Positions 26,272-35,927 of a stretch of 64,000 nt of DNA are shown in pieces. The translations under genes and the position numbers were made by a program. The stretch covers positions 3,428 to 67,427 of the forward strand of contig CBDUZW010000020.1 of the NCBI GenBank assembly GCA_965371805.1, read 5' to 3'. Under the pieces are notes generated by a model. It had not been told where the DNA came from, ran no database searches, and worked only from the letters and a program-made list of their open reading frames with translations. The first letter of the stretch is position 1. Each line of letters starts with the position of its first letter. The DNA is from JAOZTV01 sp965371805. Lineage in GTDB: Bacteria; Acidobacteriota; Aminicenantia; UBA2199.

Positions 26272-28479
26272 ATGAAATTAAGATATTTAGTTTTGATTAC
26301 ATTTATTTTAATTACTTTGTCTTTTAATAAAAAGGTAATTGCTCAAAAAACGGAAACTTCAAGAATAAAGCAGTTATATTCGATGTCTATTGATGAACTG
26401 ATGAATATTGAAATTATTACTGCAGGAAAAAAATTTGAAAAAATACGTGATATTCCTGCAAGTGTTGTAATTGTGACTAGAAATGACATTGAGATGTATG
26501 GTTATAAGGATCTAAGGGAAATTATAAACCAGATAAACGGAATGTATGTTTCATCAAATCTTGGTATTGATATATATGCTGTCAGGGGATTTACTAAGGG
26601 GAAGAGAAATAATTTTGTGATCATGGTCAATAATATTAAAATTACTGATGAGAAGATTCTTACTTTCTATCAATTGCCTGTTGAAATGATTGACAGGATT
26701 GAAGTTGTCCGTGGGCCAATGTCTGTTATTTATGGTAATAATGCCTTCTTTGGAGCAATAAATATTATAACCAATCAAATTGGAAAAGATGAACCGAAAA
26801 ATTTAACTACAGTTTCTTATGGTTCGTTAAATACTTCAAAAATTTTTGCCAGACTTTCATCCCAATCAGACAATTTGAAGATAGTATTAAATCTCTCACT
26901 CTTTAAAACAGATGGTGCTGATTTACCACTAAATAAGATGATCACCAAACCTGAGCGTATGGACGAACCTTTATTTGGAGGAGAAGAGGGACTGGGGCTG
27001 GGTTTACCGGATTATGCAAAAAACACTAAGAATTTTTTATTAAATGATCATAAATATATAAATTTGTCTGCCTCATTTAACAAATTCAGTTTTAATCTAT
27101 CTTATATTGAAGCTAAAAATGGATGGTATTATTATTTCCCTTCGTTGGATAAGGGGAGTACTTTTAAAAATAGAAACACCACTTTTTCACTCAGTTACAC
27201 TAATGATATTACTGAGACTTTGAAAATAGATGCAAAATTAAGATACTCGAATACTATTTCTGATAATAATTATAATCATCTATTTGAGGGTTTCTATGGA
27301 AGGGACAATACTATTAACAGTGAATTAGAAGGAGAAATTAATCTATTTTGGCATCTCAAACCAAATTTATATATAACTCTTGGTCTTCAATATGAAAATA
27401 TGACGGAATTTGTAAATGAATCTAATGTTCCAATTGCCGGTATTAATAATGATACACTTTATTATATTGATACTGGGGATGATGGCATTACTTATTCCAG
27501 CTTTATTCAGGTAGATTATAATCCTTTTTCCAGATTAAAATTAGTGGCAGGTTTCCGGATCGAGCAGATGATGGGCTATGGATTAAAGATGGTGAGAAAC
27601 CAGGGCTATTTACCGCCGTCAAATGAGTTTGTCTCTGAGATAAGTGATATTAAAGATAATGGTGAAGTATATATAATTCCAAGACTGGCTGCAATATTTC
27701 AAATAGATGAAGATAATGTTTTCAAACTTCTTTATGGAAAAGCTATAAAAAGACCTGGTTTTGTGACCATAGGTGAAGATCTATGGGATATATTTCTTGG
27801 AGAGAAGATTGGAGGATATAGCAAACCTGAATTCATTTATACAAGAGAACTGAATTTTCTCTCAACGGTTTCAAAAAAAATTGCAATTAATATCAGCTTT
27901 TTCTGGAATACATTAGAGAATTTGATAATTGAAAGAAATGAAATTGTTGACGACATTCTGCGTGCCTGGCTGGATAATTCTGGTATTATTGAAACTAAAG
28001 GGATTGAAGCTTCTGTTCTAATAGAACCTGAAAAAAATCTGAATATTGAAATAGGAGGGAGTTACCAGAAGACTAAAGATAAAACAAATAATGTTGATGC
28101 CTCTTATTCACCAGATTTTACAGGATATTTTAAAATTGGATATAAATATCTCACTAAATATATTTTTTCTTTAACTGGAAATTATAGAGGCAGCATGAAA
28201 CCTTTTTATAGTAGTAATCCAATTCTAAACCAGGATGGATCTCTATCTGGAGATGTTGTTGGATGGACTTCACAGGCTGTTCCGGGATGTTTTGTATTAT
28301 CAACCAATATAAGGATAAAAGAATTTCTATTTAAAGGAGTGTTTCTTAATATAAATTGTTCAAATTTATTAAACACGGATATTTATTACCCTGCTTTTTC
28401 AATCAATAATGCATGGGCTGATAGAGGTACCTTAGGATATAAAAGAGGATTTTTAATAACTGTAGGTTGGAAATTTTAA
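26272..28479 (+). CDS. TonB-dependent outer-membrane receptor
   Basis: 735 residues with a signal peptide (LVLITFILITLSFNKKVIA). The plug domain follows (DIPASVVIVTRNDIEMYGYKDL..., then NGMYVSSNLGIDIYAVRGF and IDRIEVVRGPMSVIYGNNAFFGAINIIT pattern). The 22-strand barrel ends in ...GFLITVGWKF with terminal Phe. A short MSIDELMNIEII stretch just after the signal resembles the region before the plug in receptors that associate with YfiR-kinase cassettes. Ligand unknown. Good ribosome site (TGGAGGT). The next gene starts 8 bp downstream. Confidence 0.9.
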   Translation: MKLRYLVLITFILITLSFNKKVIAQKTETSRIKQLYSMSIDELMNIEIITAGKKFEKIRDIPASVVIVTRNDIEMYGYKDLREIINQINGMYVSSNLGIDIYAVRGFTKGKRNNFVIMVNNIKITDEKILTFYQLPVEMIDRIEVVRGPMSVIYGNNAFFGAINIITNQIGKDEPKNLTTVSYGSLNTSKIFARLSSQSDNLKIVLNLSLFKTDGADLPLNKMITKPERMDEPLFGGEEGLGLGLPDYAKNTKNFLLNDHKYINLSASFNKFSFNLSYIEAKNGWYYYFPSLDKGSTFKNRNTTFSLSYTNDITETLKIDAKLRYSNTISDNNYNHLFEGFYGRDNTINSELEGEINLFWHLKPNLYITLGLQYENMTEFVNESNVPIAGINNDTLYYIDTGDDGITYSSFIQVDYNPFSRLKLVAGFRIEQMMGYGLKMVRNQGYLPPSNEFVSEISDIKDNGEVYIIPRLAAIFQIDEDNVFKLLYGKAIKRPGFVTIGEDLWDIFLGEKIGGYSKPEFIYTRELNFLSTVSKKIAINISFFWNTLENLIIERNEIVDDILRAWLDNSGIIETKGIEASVLIEPEKNLNIEIGGSYQKTKDKTNNVDASYSPDFTGYFKIGYKYLTKYIFSLTGNYRGSMKPFYSSNPILNQDGSLSGDVVGWTSQAVPGCFVLSTNIRIKEFLFKGVFLNINCSNLLNTDIYYPAFSINNAWADRGTLGYKRGFLITVGWKF

Positions 28480-28486
28480 GGATTAA

Positions 28487-29041
28487 ATGAAAACATTTAA
28501 AATACTAATCATATTTTTATTATTGACTCTTCTTAATACTATATCTTTATTTTGTCAAAAAGAAGAATTTATTATAAAAACTGCATTAGTTGAAAAATTT
28601 GCCAGATTTACCGAATGGCCTGCAAATTCAAATATAAAGGACAGTTCAGAAAATTTTATTATAGGACTTTTTGGAAAAGCTCCATTAGGCGGCGATATAA
28701 AGGGGATATTTAAAAAGCTGAACATAAAGATCAAAGATAAAACTATTGTTTTTAGACAATTTAAAAAAGTTAAAGATATTGAACCTGTTCATATTCTATT
28801 GATCTCATCAAAATCAAAAGTAAAACTAAAGGGAATTCTAAAGTTTACTGCTGATAATCCTACCCTTATAATAAGTGATAATAAAGGATTCGGAAAAATA
28901 GGTGTACATATAAATTTTTACTATGATAAGGGTAGAATTCGATTTGAGATAAATGAAACAGCTGTTCATAAATCAAAATTATCAATGAGTTATCTACTAT
29001 TAAGAGCTGCAAAAATTATAAATAAATGGAAAAAAACATGA
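28487..29041 (+). CDS. YfiR-family periplasmic protein (DUF4154)
   Basis: 184 residues with a signal peptide (ILIIFLLLTLLNTISLFC). The DUF4154 pattern runs from IKTALVEKFARFTEWP through FIIGLFGKAPLGGDI, HILLISSKSK, PTLIISDNKGFGKIGVHINFY and RIRFEINETAV, ending in LLLRAAKII. In Pseudomonas, YfiR restrains an inner-membrane diguanylate cyclase; in many other bacteria it pairs with sensor kinases and TonB receptors, as here. The stop overlaps the likely start of the kinase by ATGA. Confidence 0.85.
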   Translation: MKTFKILIIFLLLTLLNTISLFCQKEEFIIKTALVEKFARFTEWPANSNIKDSSENFIIGLFGKAPLGGDIKGIFKKLNIKIKDKTIVFRQFKKVKDIEPVHILLISSKSKVKLKGILKFTADNPTLIISDNKGFGKIGVHINFYYDKGRIRFEINETAVHKSKLSMSYLLLRAAKIINKWKKT

Positions 29042-31623
29042 AGTTTAATAAAAGAGACCTCTCTTTAAGGTTTAAACTTATTGCAATAATTCTTGTGGCT
29101 ACCTTTCTCGTAACGACGACCGGATTTATTTTTATTATTATAAATGAGATGGATACCCGAAAAGATAATTTGTCAAATGATATTCTCACAAATACGAAAA
29201 TTATTGGAGAGATCTGTGTCTCCCCACTCTCATTTAATGATGCTATTGGGGCAAAGGATCTTTTAAAAAAATTACTAACCTTACCTGAGGTAATAGATTG
29301 TTACATTTATGACAAAAAAGGCAAATTATTTGCAAAAACAGGGAGTTCAGAAAATTATATAGAACGCCCTGATATTGAACTATCAGGAAAGTATATAGAT
29401 GGAGTTTTAAATATTATTCACCAGATAAAATATAAAAACCTTCATTATGGTTGGATCTTTGTCAGGGCTTCTACTCAGAAATATAATCTACAGATTAAAA
29501 ATTACCTGATTAAAATGTTCTTTGTCTATTTTAGTATGTTGCTTTTAGCTTATTTATTAGCTGATAAACTGCAGAAAATCATCTCTAAACCAATTTTAGA
29601 TCTTGCAAATGTAACAAATGAAGTATCAGTGAATCAAAATTTCTCAATTCGGGTTAAAAATGAAGGTTCAGATGAGATCGCAGTATTATACGATAGTTTT
29701 AACGATATGCTTTCTCAAATAGAAACTAGATCTATAGAAAGGGATGAAGCTGAAAATGAACTTCGTTTATATAAAAAAATGGTTTCTGCTACGAATGAAT
29801 CTATGAGCTTTATTGATGTTAATTATAAATACCTTGCAGTAAATGATGCATTTCTTAAATTATTTAATAAAGAGAGAGAAGATGTTATTGGGTATCATGT
29901 CCGTAAAATAGTTGGAAAAGATATTTTTGAAAAAGCAAGTAAAAAAAGGCTTGATAGTTGTTTGAATTCTGGAGAATTAATTTCTTATAACGGCTGGCTG
30001 GAATTTCCGGTTCTTGGGAATAGATATGTAAATGTGAAAAGTTCCCCATATAGAGAAGCAAATGGAGATATTTCTGGAGTAGTCACTGTATCATCTGATA
30101 AAACAGAAAGAAGACTCACAGAGGAGACACTGGATAGAGAGCGGGTCTTTACAGAGAGGGCTCTGGATTCTCAGATAGATACTTTTTTTGTTTTTGATAT
30201 AGCTGACAGTAAAGCTATCAGGTGGAATAAAAGATTTAGGGATGTGTCTGGATATAGTGATGAAGAGATCAGAAAATTAAAAGCTCCTGATGCATATTAT
30301 TCGAAAGAGGATGTAAAAAAAGCTTCAATTGCAATTGAAGACACATTGAAATATGGAATTGGAAGAACAGAGCTCTCTCTAATCTGTAAAAATGGTGAAA
30401 GAATTCCAACTGAATATTTTGTTTCAATAATAAAAAATGATAAAGGTGAACCACAATATTTTATAACTGTTGGTAGAGACATCTCAGAAAGAATAAAAGC
30501 TGAGAAAGCTATAATAGAAAGTCAAAGGCTTGGAGCAATAGGGGAGATGGCATCTTCAGTGGCTCATGATTTTAATAATTCTCTACAGGCTATTCTTGGT
30601 AATCTTGAACTTGTTATGTTAAATAAAGATATTTCCAATGGATCCATTAAGTATTTAAATACAATAAAAATTGCAGCAAAGGATGCAGCTTCAAGGATAC
30701 AATTATTACAAAGATTTGGAGGGAAGAGACAGGCAAAAAGTCAATACGAGCCTATAGATCTAAATGTCCTTATAGGTGATGTTATTATACAATCAAGACC
30801 TCTATGGAAAGATTCTGCAGAAAAAAAAGGATTATCTATCTCTGTAAAACATAAACTAACAGATATTCCCAAGATATTTGGAAATGAAGGTGAATTAAGA
30901 TCTGTTATATACAATATCATAAAAAATGCGATTGAAGCTATGCCAAAGGGCGGGAAAGTAACACTGACTTCCGGTAAAAGTGAAAAAGGTGTACATCTAA
31001 TAATAACAGATAACGGAATTGGAATGGATGAAGAAACAAAGGCAAGAATATTTCAACCTTTTTATTCCACAAAAGGATTTGAACTTGGAAAAGGTTTAGG
31101 AATGAGTGGCGCATACAGTATTATTAGAGAACATGATGGGGATATCTTTATTGAGATGACATCTCCGGGGAAAGGAACTATAGTTAAAATAATATTGCCT
31201 TATACTGATGAAAAAGAAATTATAAATGATGATAATGATATTGTTCATAAAGGTTCTCTAAGATTACTCTGGGTGGACGATGAAGATATGATAAGAAATT
31301 TAGCTAGTGGATATATAGAATCTCTAGGGCATACTGGAGATATTGCATCAAATGCAAATGAAGCTTTGGAATTGCTGGAAAAAAAAACCTATGATTTAGT
31401 AATAACTGATCTTGGTATGCCCGGGATGAGCGGATGGGAACTTGCTGATCAGATCAAGATTAAGTATTCTGGAAAAATTAAAGTTGCTATTATTACCGGT
31501 TGGGGGGATCAAGTTGGTAAGGAAGAGAAAGATTTACATAATGTAGATTATGTGCTGGGAAAACCAATAGAATTAAAAGAGTTTCAAAAACTTATTTGGG
31601 AAGTTATAAAAAGTCAAAAATAA
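29038..31623 (+). CDS. Hybrid sensor histidine kinase (CHASE8-HAMP-PAS-PAS-HisKA-HATPase-REC)
   Basis: About 861 residues from the ATG at 29038, which overlaps the yfiR stop as ATGA. An in-frame ATG at 29026 is also possible. Order: membrane helix, a CHASE8-like periplasmic domain (ICVSPLSFNDAIGAKDLLKKL), second helix, HAMP, and two PAS domains. Then come the phosphoacceptor box SVAHDFNNSLQAILGN, N and G boxes (IIKNAIEAMPKGG, DNGIGMD, GKGLGMSGAY), and a receiver with DDED, Asp in ITDLGMPGMSGW and Lys in GKPI. No DNA-binding regulator is adjacent, so the output is not visible. The operon TonB receptor-YfiR-kinase suggests that the kinase reads the occupancy or state of the periplasmic YfiR protein. 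Confidence 0.9.
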   Translation: MKFNKRDLSLRFKLIAIILVATFLVTTTGFIFIIINEMDTRKDNLSNDILTNTKIIGEICVSPLSFNDAIGAKDLLKKLLTLPEVIDCYIYDKKGKLFAKTGSSENYIERPDIELSGKYIDGVLNIIHQIKYKNLHYGWIFVRASTQKYNLQIKNYLIKMFFVYFSMLLLAYLLADKLQKIISKPILDLANVTNEVSVNQNFSIRVKNEGSDEIAVLYDSFNDMLSQIETRSIERDEAENELRLYKKMVSATNESMSFIDVNYKYLAVNDAFLKLFNKEREDVIGYHVRKIVGKDIFEKASKKRLDSCLNSGELISYNGWLEFPVLGNRYVNVKSSPYREANGDISGVVTVSSDKTERRLTEETLDRERVFTERALDSQIDTFFVFDIADSKAIRWNKRFRDVSGYSDEEIRKLKAPDAYYSKEDVKKASIAIEDTLKYGIGRTELSLICKNGERIPTEYFVSIIKNDKGEPQYFITVGRDISERIKAEKAIIESQRLGAIGEMASSVAHDFNNSLQAILGNLELVMLNKDISNGSIKYLNTIKIAAKDAASRIQLLQRFGGKRQAKSQYEPIDLNVLIGDVIIQSRPLWKDSAEKKGLSISVKHKLTDIPKIFGNEGELRSVIYNIIKNAIEAMPKGGKVTLTSGKSEKGVHLIITDNGIGMDEETKARIFQPFYSTKGFELGKGLGMSGAYSIIREHDGDIFIEMTSPGKGTIVKIILPYTDEKEIINDDNDIVHKGSLRLLWVDDEDMIRNLASGYIESLGHTGDIASNANEALELLEKKTYDLVITDLGMPGMSGWELADQIKIKYSGKIKVAIITGWGDQVGKEEKDLHNVDYVLGKPIELKEFQKLIWEVIKSQK

Positions 31624-31693
31624 ATCATTGTTTATGACTTATAAATTTAATTATTGTCAAAGTTAAATATAATCTTTCTTTTCTATTAATATT

Positions 31694-32101
31694 TCAAATA
31701 TCTTTAATTATTTTTAAGATAACCTTACGGTTTCTCGGGCCATCAAATTCACAAAAATAAATCCCCTGCCATTGTCCCAAAAAAACCTTACCTTCCTCAA
31801 TTATAAAGGTCTCTGAAGCAGAAAATAGACTTGACATTATATGTGAAGGGGAATTTCCTTCAAAATGTTTAAAATAGCTTTCGTGTGGAAATTTCTTTGA
31901 TATAAATTCTGTTATATCTGTTAATACTGAAGGATCTGCGTTCTCATTTACTGTTATTCCTGCTGTTGTATGAGGTGTATAAACCAGAATTATTCCATTT
32001 TTTACATTTGAATCTTTAACAAATTGTTTTATCTGATTTGAAATATCTAAAAAAGAAATATACTTCTCTGTTTTTATATGTATTTCTTTTATTAAACTCA
32101 T
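31694..32101 (-). CDS. yjbQ: YjbQ/UPF0047 family protein
   Basis: 135 residues, complete. Family signatures: YTPHTTAGITVNENADPSV, SPSHIMSSLFSASETFII, and LGQWQGIYFCEFDGPRNRKV near the C-terminus. Some members have weak thiamine-phosphate synthase activity; the physiological role is unclear. Its ATG overlaps the stop of the upstream AMMECR1 gene by four bases, so the pair is translated together. Confidence 0.9.
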   Translation of the reverse strand: MSLIKEIHIKTEKYISFLDISNQIKQFVKDSNVKNGIILVYTPHTTAGITVNENADPSVLTDITEFISKKFPHESYFKHFEGNSPSHIMSSLFSASETFIIEEGKVFLGQWQGIYFCEFDGPRNRKVILKIIKDI

Positions 32102-32652
32102 AAATTCCCCTCGCCGAAAACTATCGCCTGAAAAACTTCAATCTTTACATCCCTTTTCCATTCATCGTGAAGTAGACCCGCTTTTAAGCAGCCATAGGAG
32201 ATATATTGCTCAAGGTTCCAACCCTGCTCAACCGGGACTTGAGGCAGGAATAATCCTTTTATATGCCCTTTTGAAATTATTATTCCGTCTTTACCGATAT
32301 TAATTGAGTTTATATCAGTGATTTCTTCAGGAACTGTAAGAATAGAAATTTCAATAGTTAAGTGATTAAATTCTTCGAGGCTAACTTCTGTGAATCTTGG
32401 GTCTTCAGTTGATGCAGAAATTGCATTATCGATCACAGCTGAATAGAGAGATGCCATTGGGAGTGGATATCCAATGCATCCACGAAGTTCCTTTCCCTTA
32501 TGTAAAGTAACAAATACACCTCTTTCTTTTTGAAATTTTTCGTTATCAGTTTTTTTTTGTGGTATAGGTTTTTCTGAAATTTTTGCAATAATTGTGTCTC
32601 TTGCAAGTTTTAATAATTCAACCTTCTCTTGCTTGGAATATTCATTGTTCAT
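32098..32652 (-). CDS. AMMECR1 domain protein (AmmeMemoRadiSam protein A-like)
   Basis: 184 residues with the family core RGVFVTLHKGKELRGCIGYP, then AVIDNAISASTEDPRF, LTIEISILTVPEEI and LFLPQVPVEQGWNLEQYISY. In many genomes AMMECR1 stands with a MEMO protein and a radical SAM enzyme (AmmeMemoRadiSam). Neither partner is in this window, and yjbQ takes their place. Function is unknown. The gene has a good ribosome site and starts just downstream of the terminator that ends the riboflavin operon. Confidence 0.88.
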   Translation of the reverse strand: MNNEYSKQEKVELLKLARDTIIAKISEKPIPQKKTDNEKFQKERGVFVTLHKGKELRGCIGYPLPMASLYSAVIDNAISASTEDPRFTEVSLEEFNHLTIEISILTVPEEITDINSINIGKDGIIISKGHIKGLFLPQVPVEQGWNLEQYISYGCLKAGLLHDEWKRDVKIEVFQAIVFGEGNL

Positions 32653-32689
32653 TTTGCCTCCTTATATATTTAGATCTTTTATATATCTA

Positions 32690-32710
32690 AAAGGGCATTA
32701 TAGTAATGCC
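32690..32710 (-). terminator. Rho-independent-like terminator of the riboflavin operon
   Basis: On the minus strand: a seven-pair perfect stem GGCATTA-CTA-TAATGCC (32694-32710) followed by CTTTT. It lies between the small gene that ends the operon and the AMMECR1 gene. Confidence 0.55.
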
Positions 32711-32747
32711 ACTATGATCAGAATAACAAAAAACAATAAATAAAACT

Positions 32748-33041
32748 CTAAAATTCAAAAACTGTATCTTCTGTAAACCACACAGATTCAAATTTATTTT
32801 TCCCAATAAAAACCGGACCTATAAGCTTTGTACAATTTGCCTCTAATATAATCGGATATATTAAATCTATAGAATCTTTGTTAAAGGGGATAATTAAAAT
32901 ATCATCAATGACTGGTATATTACCAATAAATTCTCCAAATAAAAATCCTTCTACACCATTTATACCATTTGAAATTAAAGATTTATATAGATCAATTTTT
33001 TCTTTAACTTTTATAGAAAGATGACAATTCATTATTATCAT
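32748..33041 (-). CDS. Small hypothetical protein at the end of the rib operon
   Basis: 97 residues. No family recognised. The sequence is a compact alpha/beta pattern (DLYKSLISNGINGVEGFLFGEF, PVIDDILIIPFNKDS, CTKLIGPVFIGKNKFESVWF) with no signal or membrane helix. Its start overlaps the ribBA stop by four bases (ATGA), so it is translationally coupled to riboflavin synthesis genes. The VEGFLFGEFIGN...PV and I-P-F spacing hints at a degenerate JAB/MPN-like fold, but the metal-binding histidines are missing. I leave the function open. Confidence 0.6.
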   Translation of the reverse strand: MIIMNCHLSIKVKEKIDLYKSLISNGINGVEGFLFGEFIGNIPVIDDILIIPFNKDSIDLIYPIILEANCTKLIGPVFIGKNKFESVWFTEDTVFEF

Positions 33042-34252
33042 ATATTTTTTAAAATATGTCCCATTTTATCTTTTTTGGTCTTCATATATTTAATATTTTC
33101 TGAAACAGGCGTAATTTCTACAGGTACTCTTTCTGTTATTTCCAGTCCATAACCTTTTAATGCAATGTATTTTGAAGGATTATTTGTAATAAGCCTTAAT
33201 TTTTTTAAGCCAAGTGATCTCAATATCTGGGCACCAATACCATAATCCCTTTGATCCTCTGCAAATCCTAAGTCTAGATTAGCTTCAACTGTATCTCTTC
33301 CCTGCTCCTGCAATTTATATGCTTTGACTTTTTCAAGAATTCCAATTCCTCTTCCTTCCTGATTTATTAAATATAGGATAACTCCTCTTTTCTCATTATC
33401 TATCATTTTCATTGCATATTCCAGCTGTTGGCCGCAATCACATTTTAATGATCCAAAGGTATCACCTGTAAGGCATTGGGAATGCACTCGCACCAGGGTT
33501 GGCTCATCTGTATTTACATCACCTCTTGTTAGTGCAATATGAGCTTCCCCATTAATATCATCAACATAGGTTTTTATTGTAAATTCTCCATATTTAGTTG
33601 GTAACACTGCTTCAGATATTTTCTGAACTAAGGTATCTTTCTGAACCTTATATTTTATAATTTCTTCGGTTGTAATAATAGGTATATTAAATTTTTCTGA
33701 AAACTTCTGCAGATCAGGCATTCTTGACATTGAACCATCTTTATTCATTATTTCACAAATGACACCTGAAGGGTAAAGTCCAGCTATCCGGGAAATATCG
33801 AGCGATGCTTCAGTCTGTCCAGCTCTTGCAAGTACGCCACCTTTTTTTGCTACAAGTGGGAAAATATGTCCAGGTTTGGCGAAGTCAGAAGATTTTTTAT
33901 CTGGATCAATAAGAGCTTTAATTGTCTCTGCTCTATCAAATACAGAGATGCCGGTTGTTGTATTCTGTATTACATCTACTGAAATGGTAAATGGAGTTTC
34001 ATAATTTGAAGTGTTATCTCTTACCATTAAAGGCAGATCTAATTCTGAACTTCTCTCTTTAGTTAAAGATACGCAAATAAGCCCTTTTCCATGAGTTGCC
34101 ATAAAATTTACTGCTTCAGGGGTGATTTTTTCTGATGCAATCATCAAATCGCCCTCATTTTCTCTGTTCTCATCATCCACAATAATTATCATTCTTCCTG
34201 CTTTTAGAACTTCAACAGCTTCAGGTACTGTAATTAATTTATTTTCTTCCAT
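33038..34252 (-). CDS. ribBA: RibBA: 3,4-dihydroxy-2-butanone-4-phosphate synthase / GTP cyclohydrolase II
   Basis: 404 residues with both domains. Residues 1-200 are DHBP synthase (IIVDDENRENEGDLMIASE, ATHGKGLICV, DISRIAGLYPSGVICEI), which makes the four-carbon unit from ribulose-5-phosphate. Residues 205-400 are GTP cyclohydrolase II (VRVHSQCLTGDTFGSLKCDC with the three zinc cysteines, NQEGRGIGIL, DYGIGAQILRSLG, LITNNPSKY), which opens GTP. Together they supply both precursors of riboflavin. Overlaps the next small gene and follows ribE by 19 bp. Confidence 0.96.
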   Translation of the reverse strand: MEENKLITVPEAVEVLKAGRMIIIVDDENRENEGDLMIASEKITPEAVNFMATHGKGLICVSLTKERSSELDLPLMVRDNTSNYETPFTISVDVIQNTTTGISVFDRAETIKALIDPDKKSSDFAKPGHIFPLVAKKGGVLARAGQTEASLDISRIAGLYPSGVICEIMNKDGSMSRMPDLQKFSEKFNIPIITTEEIIKYKVQKDTLVQKISEAVLPTKYGEFTIKTYVDDINGEAHIALTRGDVNTDEPTLVRVHSQCLTGDTFGSLKCDCGQQLEYAMKMIDNEKRGVILYLINQEGRGIGILEKVKAYKLQEQGRDTVEANLDLGFAEDQRDYGIGAQILRSLGLKKLRLITNNPSKYIALKGYGLEITERVPVEITPVSENIKYMKTKKDKMGHILKNI

Positions 34253-34271
34253 TTTCTTTCCTTATTATAAT

Positions 34272-34859
34272 TTATTTGTATTTTGTTATATTATATACAT
34301 ATTTTGCAATCATATCAAATTCAATATTTACTCTTTCACCTTTTTTTAACATCTTTAAATTTGTTGAATCTAAAGTATGTGGAATAATATCAACTGAGAA
34401 GAAAGATTCTCCTTTTTCGGATATGGTCAAGCTTACTCCATTTAAAGTTACAGATCCTTTATTAATTATATATTTTTTCCATAACTTATCCTGAAAAATA
34501 AAGGATATACGTGTACTTTCTTTGTTTTTCTGGATATTCCTGACCCGGACTGTACCATCAAGATGTCCGCTTACCATATGGCCTCCAAGAAAATCATTTA
34601 AAGTTAGAGGTAATTCAATATTTAAAAGACTTCTCTTAATTAAGTCCTTATAATTTGCCAGTTTTAATGTCTCTCTACTTAAATTAAATTTATAGATATC
34701 CTTCTCTATAGAAATAACAGTTAAACAGGCACCATTAACTGCAACAGAATCACCTAATTTAATGCAATCAGGTAGGTTTACCTTAATTGTAATTATTGGA
34801 ATCGAAGAGTCATTGAGGTCTATTAAGATTCCGGTTTTTAATACAAGCCCTGTAAACAT
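34272..34859 (-). CDS. ribE: Riboflavin synthase alpha chain
   Basis: 195 residues with two lumazine-binding repeats. It begins MFTGLV as the family does and shows GDSVAVNGACLTVISI, then GGHMVSGHLDGTVRV, and in the second repeat NKGSVTLNGVSLTISE. It dismutates two 6,7-dimethyl-8-ribityllumazine molecules to riboflavin. It directly abuts ribD. The lumazine synthase gene (ribH), which normally completes this set, is not in the window. Confidence 0.95.
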   Translation of the reverse strand: MFTGLVLKTGILIDLNDSSIPIITIKVNLPDCIKLGDSVAVNGACLTVISIEKDIYKFNLSRETLKLANYKDLIKRSLLNIELPLTLNDFLGGHMVSGHLDGTVRVRNIQKNKESTRISFIFQDKLWKKYIINKGSVTLNGVSLTISEKGESFFSVDIIPHTLDSTNLKMLKKGERVNIEFDMIAKYVYNITKYK

Positions 34860-35927
34860 CTATTTTTTACCTCTGAGAATAAATCCTGAATCAAACTCAG
34901 TAATATTTGATGAAGAAAAGTCAATGGGGTCTGAGAGGAGAGTCCCACTTTCAAATAATTCTACTGAATTTTTTCCACCAATTAATTTTTTATCTGTAAA
35001 AAGTACTATCTCATCAAATAAATTTTTAACCAGAAAGGAGTTTATTAATTTACCGCCACCCTCAATAAGAATTGATGATATTCCTCTCTTATATAGGATT
35101 TTGAGTATTTCATCTAAATTCAGTCCATAAGATGATTGGTTTACAAAGAAATGATTGTTAGTTCTCTTAACTCTATCGGCTGAACTCGAACTGAAAATAA
35201 AAGTAGGGTATTGTTCCAGATTTTTAAAAATATTCAGATCTTTAGTCAATATATTTTTAGAATCCAGAATAATCCTTATTAATTTTTTGTCTTTCCACTG
35301 ATCAGTTCTTATGGTTAAATTTGGATTGTCATCTAAAACTGTCTTTGATCCGGTCATAATAGCTGAGAATTCACCTCTAAGTTCATGTGAGATATCTCTT
35401 AGTTTTTTACTTGTCATCCAACATGAGTTTCTTTTATTATCAGTCAGTTTGCCGTCTAATGAAACACCAGCACGAAGAGATATGTAGGGTCTTTTCTTTT
35501 CGATGTATGTAAAATAGTGAGCACTAAATTTTCTATTCATTTTATCAAGTTGTCCGATAACAACCTCAATTCCATTTTCTTCAAGCTTCTTAATACCTTT
35601 ACCTGCAACAAGTGAATTTGGGTCTTTTGAAGCAATTACAACTCTTTTTACTTTTTTTTTTATTATTATGTCTGTGCAAGGCGGAGTCTTACCATGATGT
35701 CCACAGGGTTCCAGAGAGACATAAAGTGTAGTGTCAGTTTCACTTATTTTTTCCAATGCCATTCTTTCTGCATGAACTTCTCCGAATTTTTTATGATATC
35801 CCATTGATAATATTTTGCCATTTTTTACGACGACAGCTCCAACCATTGGATTTGGTTCAGTATACCCTAATCCTTTTCTGCTGAGTTTAATCGCAATTTT
35901 TAAATATTTTAGATCATCCAAAAACAT
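34860..35927 (-). CDS. ribD: RibD: diaminohydroxyphosphoribosylaminopyrimidine deaminase / reductase
   Basis: 355 residues. The N-terminal deaminase has the zinc motif HAERMALEKI and PCGHHGKTPPC with its two cysteines. The C-terminal reductase shows SLRAGVSLDGKL, AIMTGSKTVLDDNPNL, and ILIEGGGKLINSFL. It carries out two successive steps between GTP cyclohydrolase II and lumazine synthase. The ATG lies immediately after the ftsY stop, and its ribosome site (GGAG) is inside the ftsY 3' end, so expression is coupled to ftsY. No FMN riboswitch precedes it. Confidence 0.95.
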   Translation of the reverse strand: MFLDDLKYLKIAIKLSRKGLGYTEPNPMVGAVVVKNGKILSMGYHKKFGEVHAERMALEKISETDTTLYVSLEPCGHHGKTPPCTDIIIKKKVKRVVIASKDPNSLVAGKGIKKLEENGIEVVIGQLDKMNRKFSAHYFTYIEKKRPYISLRAGVSLDGKLTDNKRNSCWMTSKKLRDISHELRGEFSAIMTGSKTVLDDNPNLTIRTDQWKDKKLIRIILDSKNILTKDLNIFKNLEQYPTFIFSSSSADRVKRTNNHFFVNQSSYGLNLDEILKILYKRGISSILIEGGGKLINSFLVKNLFDEIVLFTDKKLIGGKNSVELFESGTLLSDPIDFSSSNITEFDSGFILRGKK

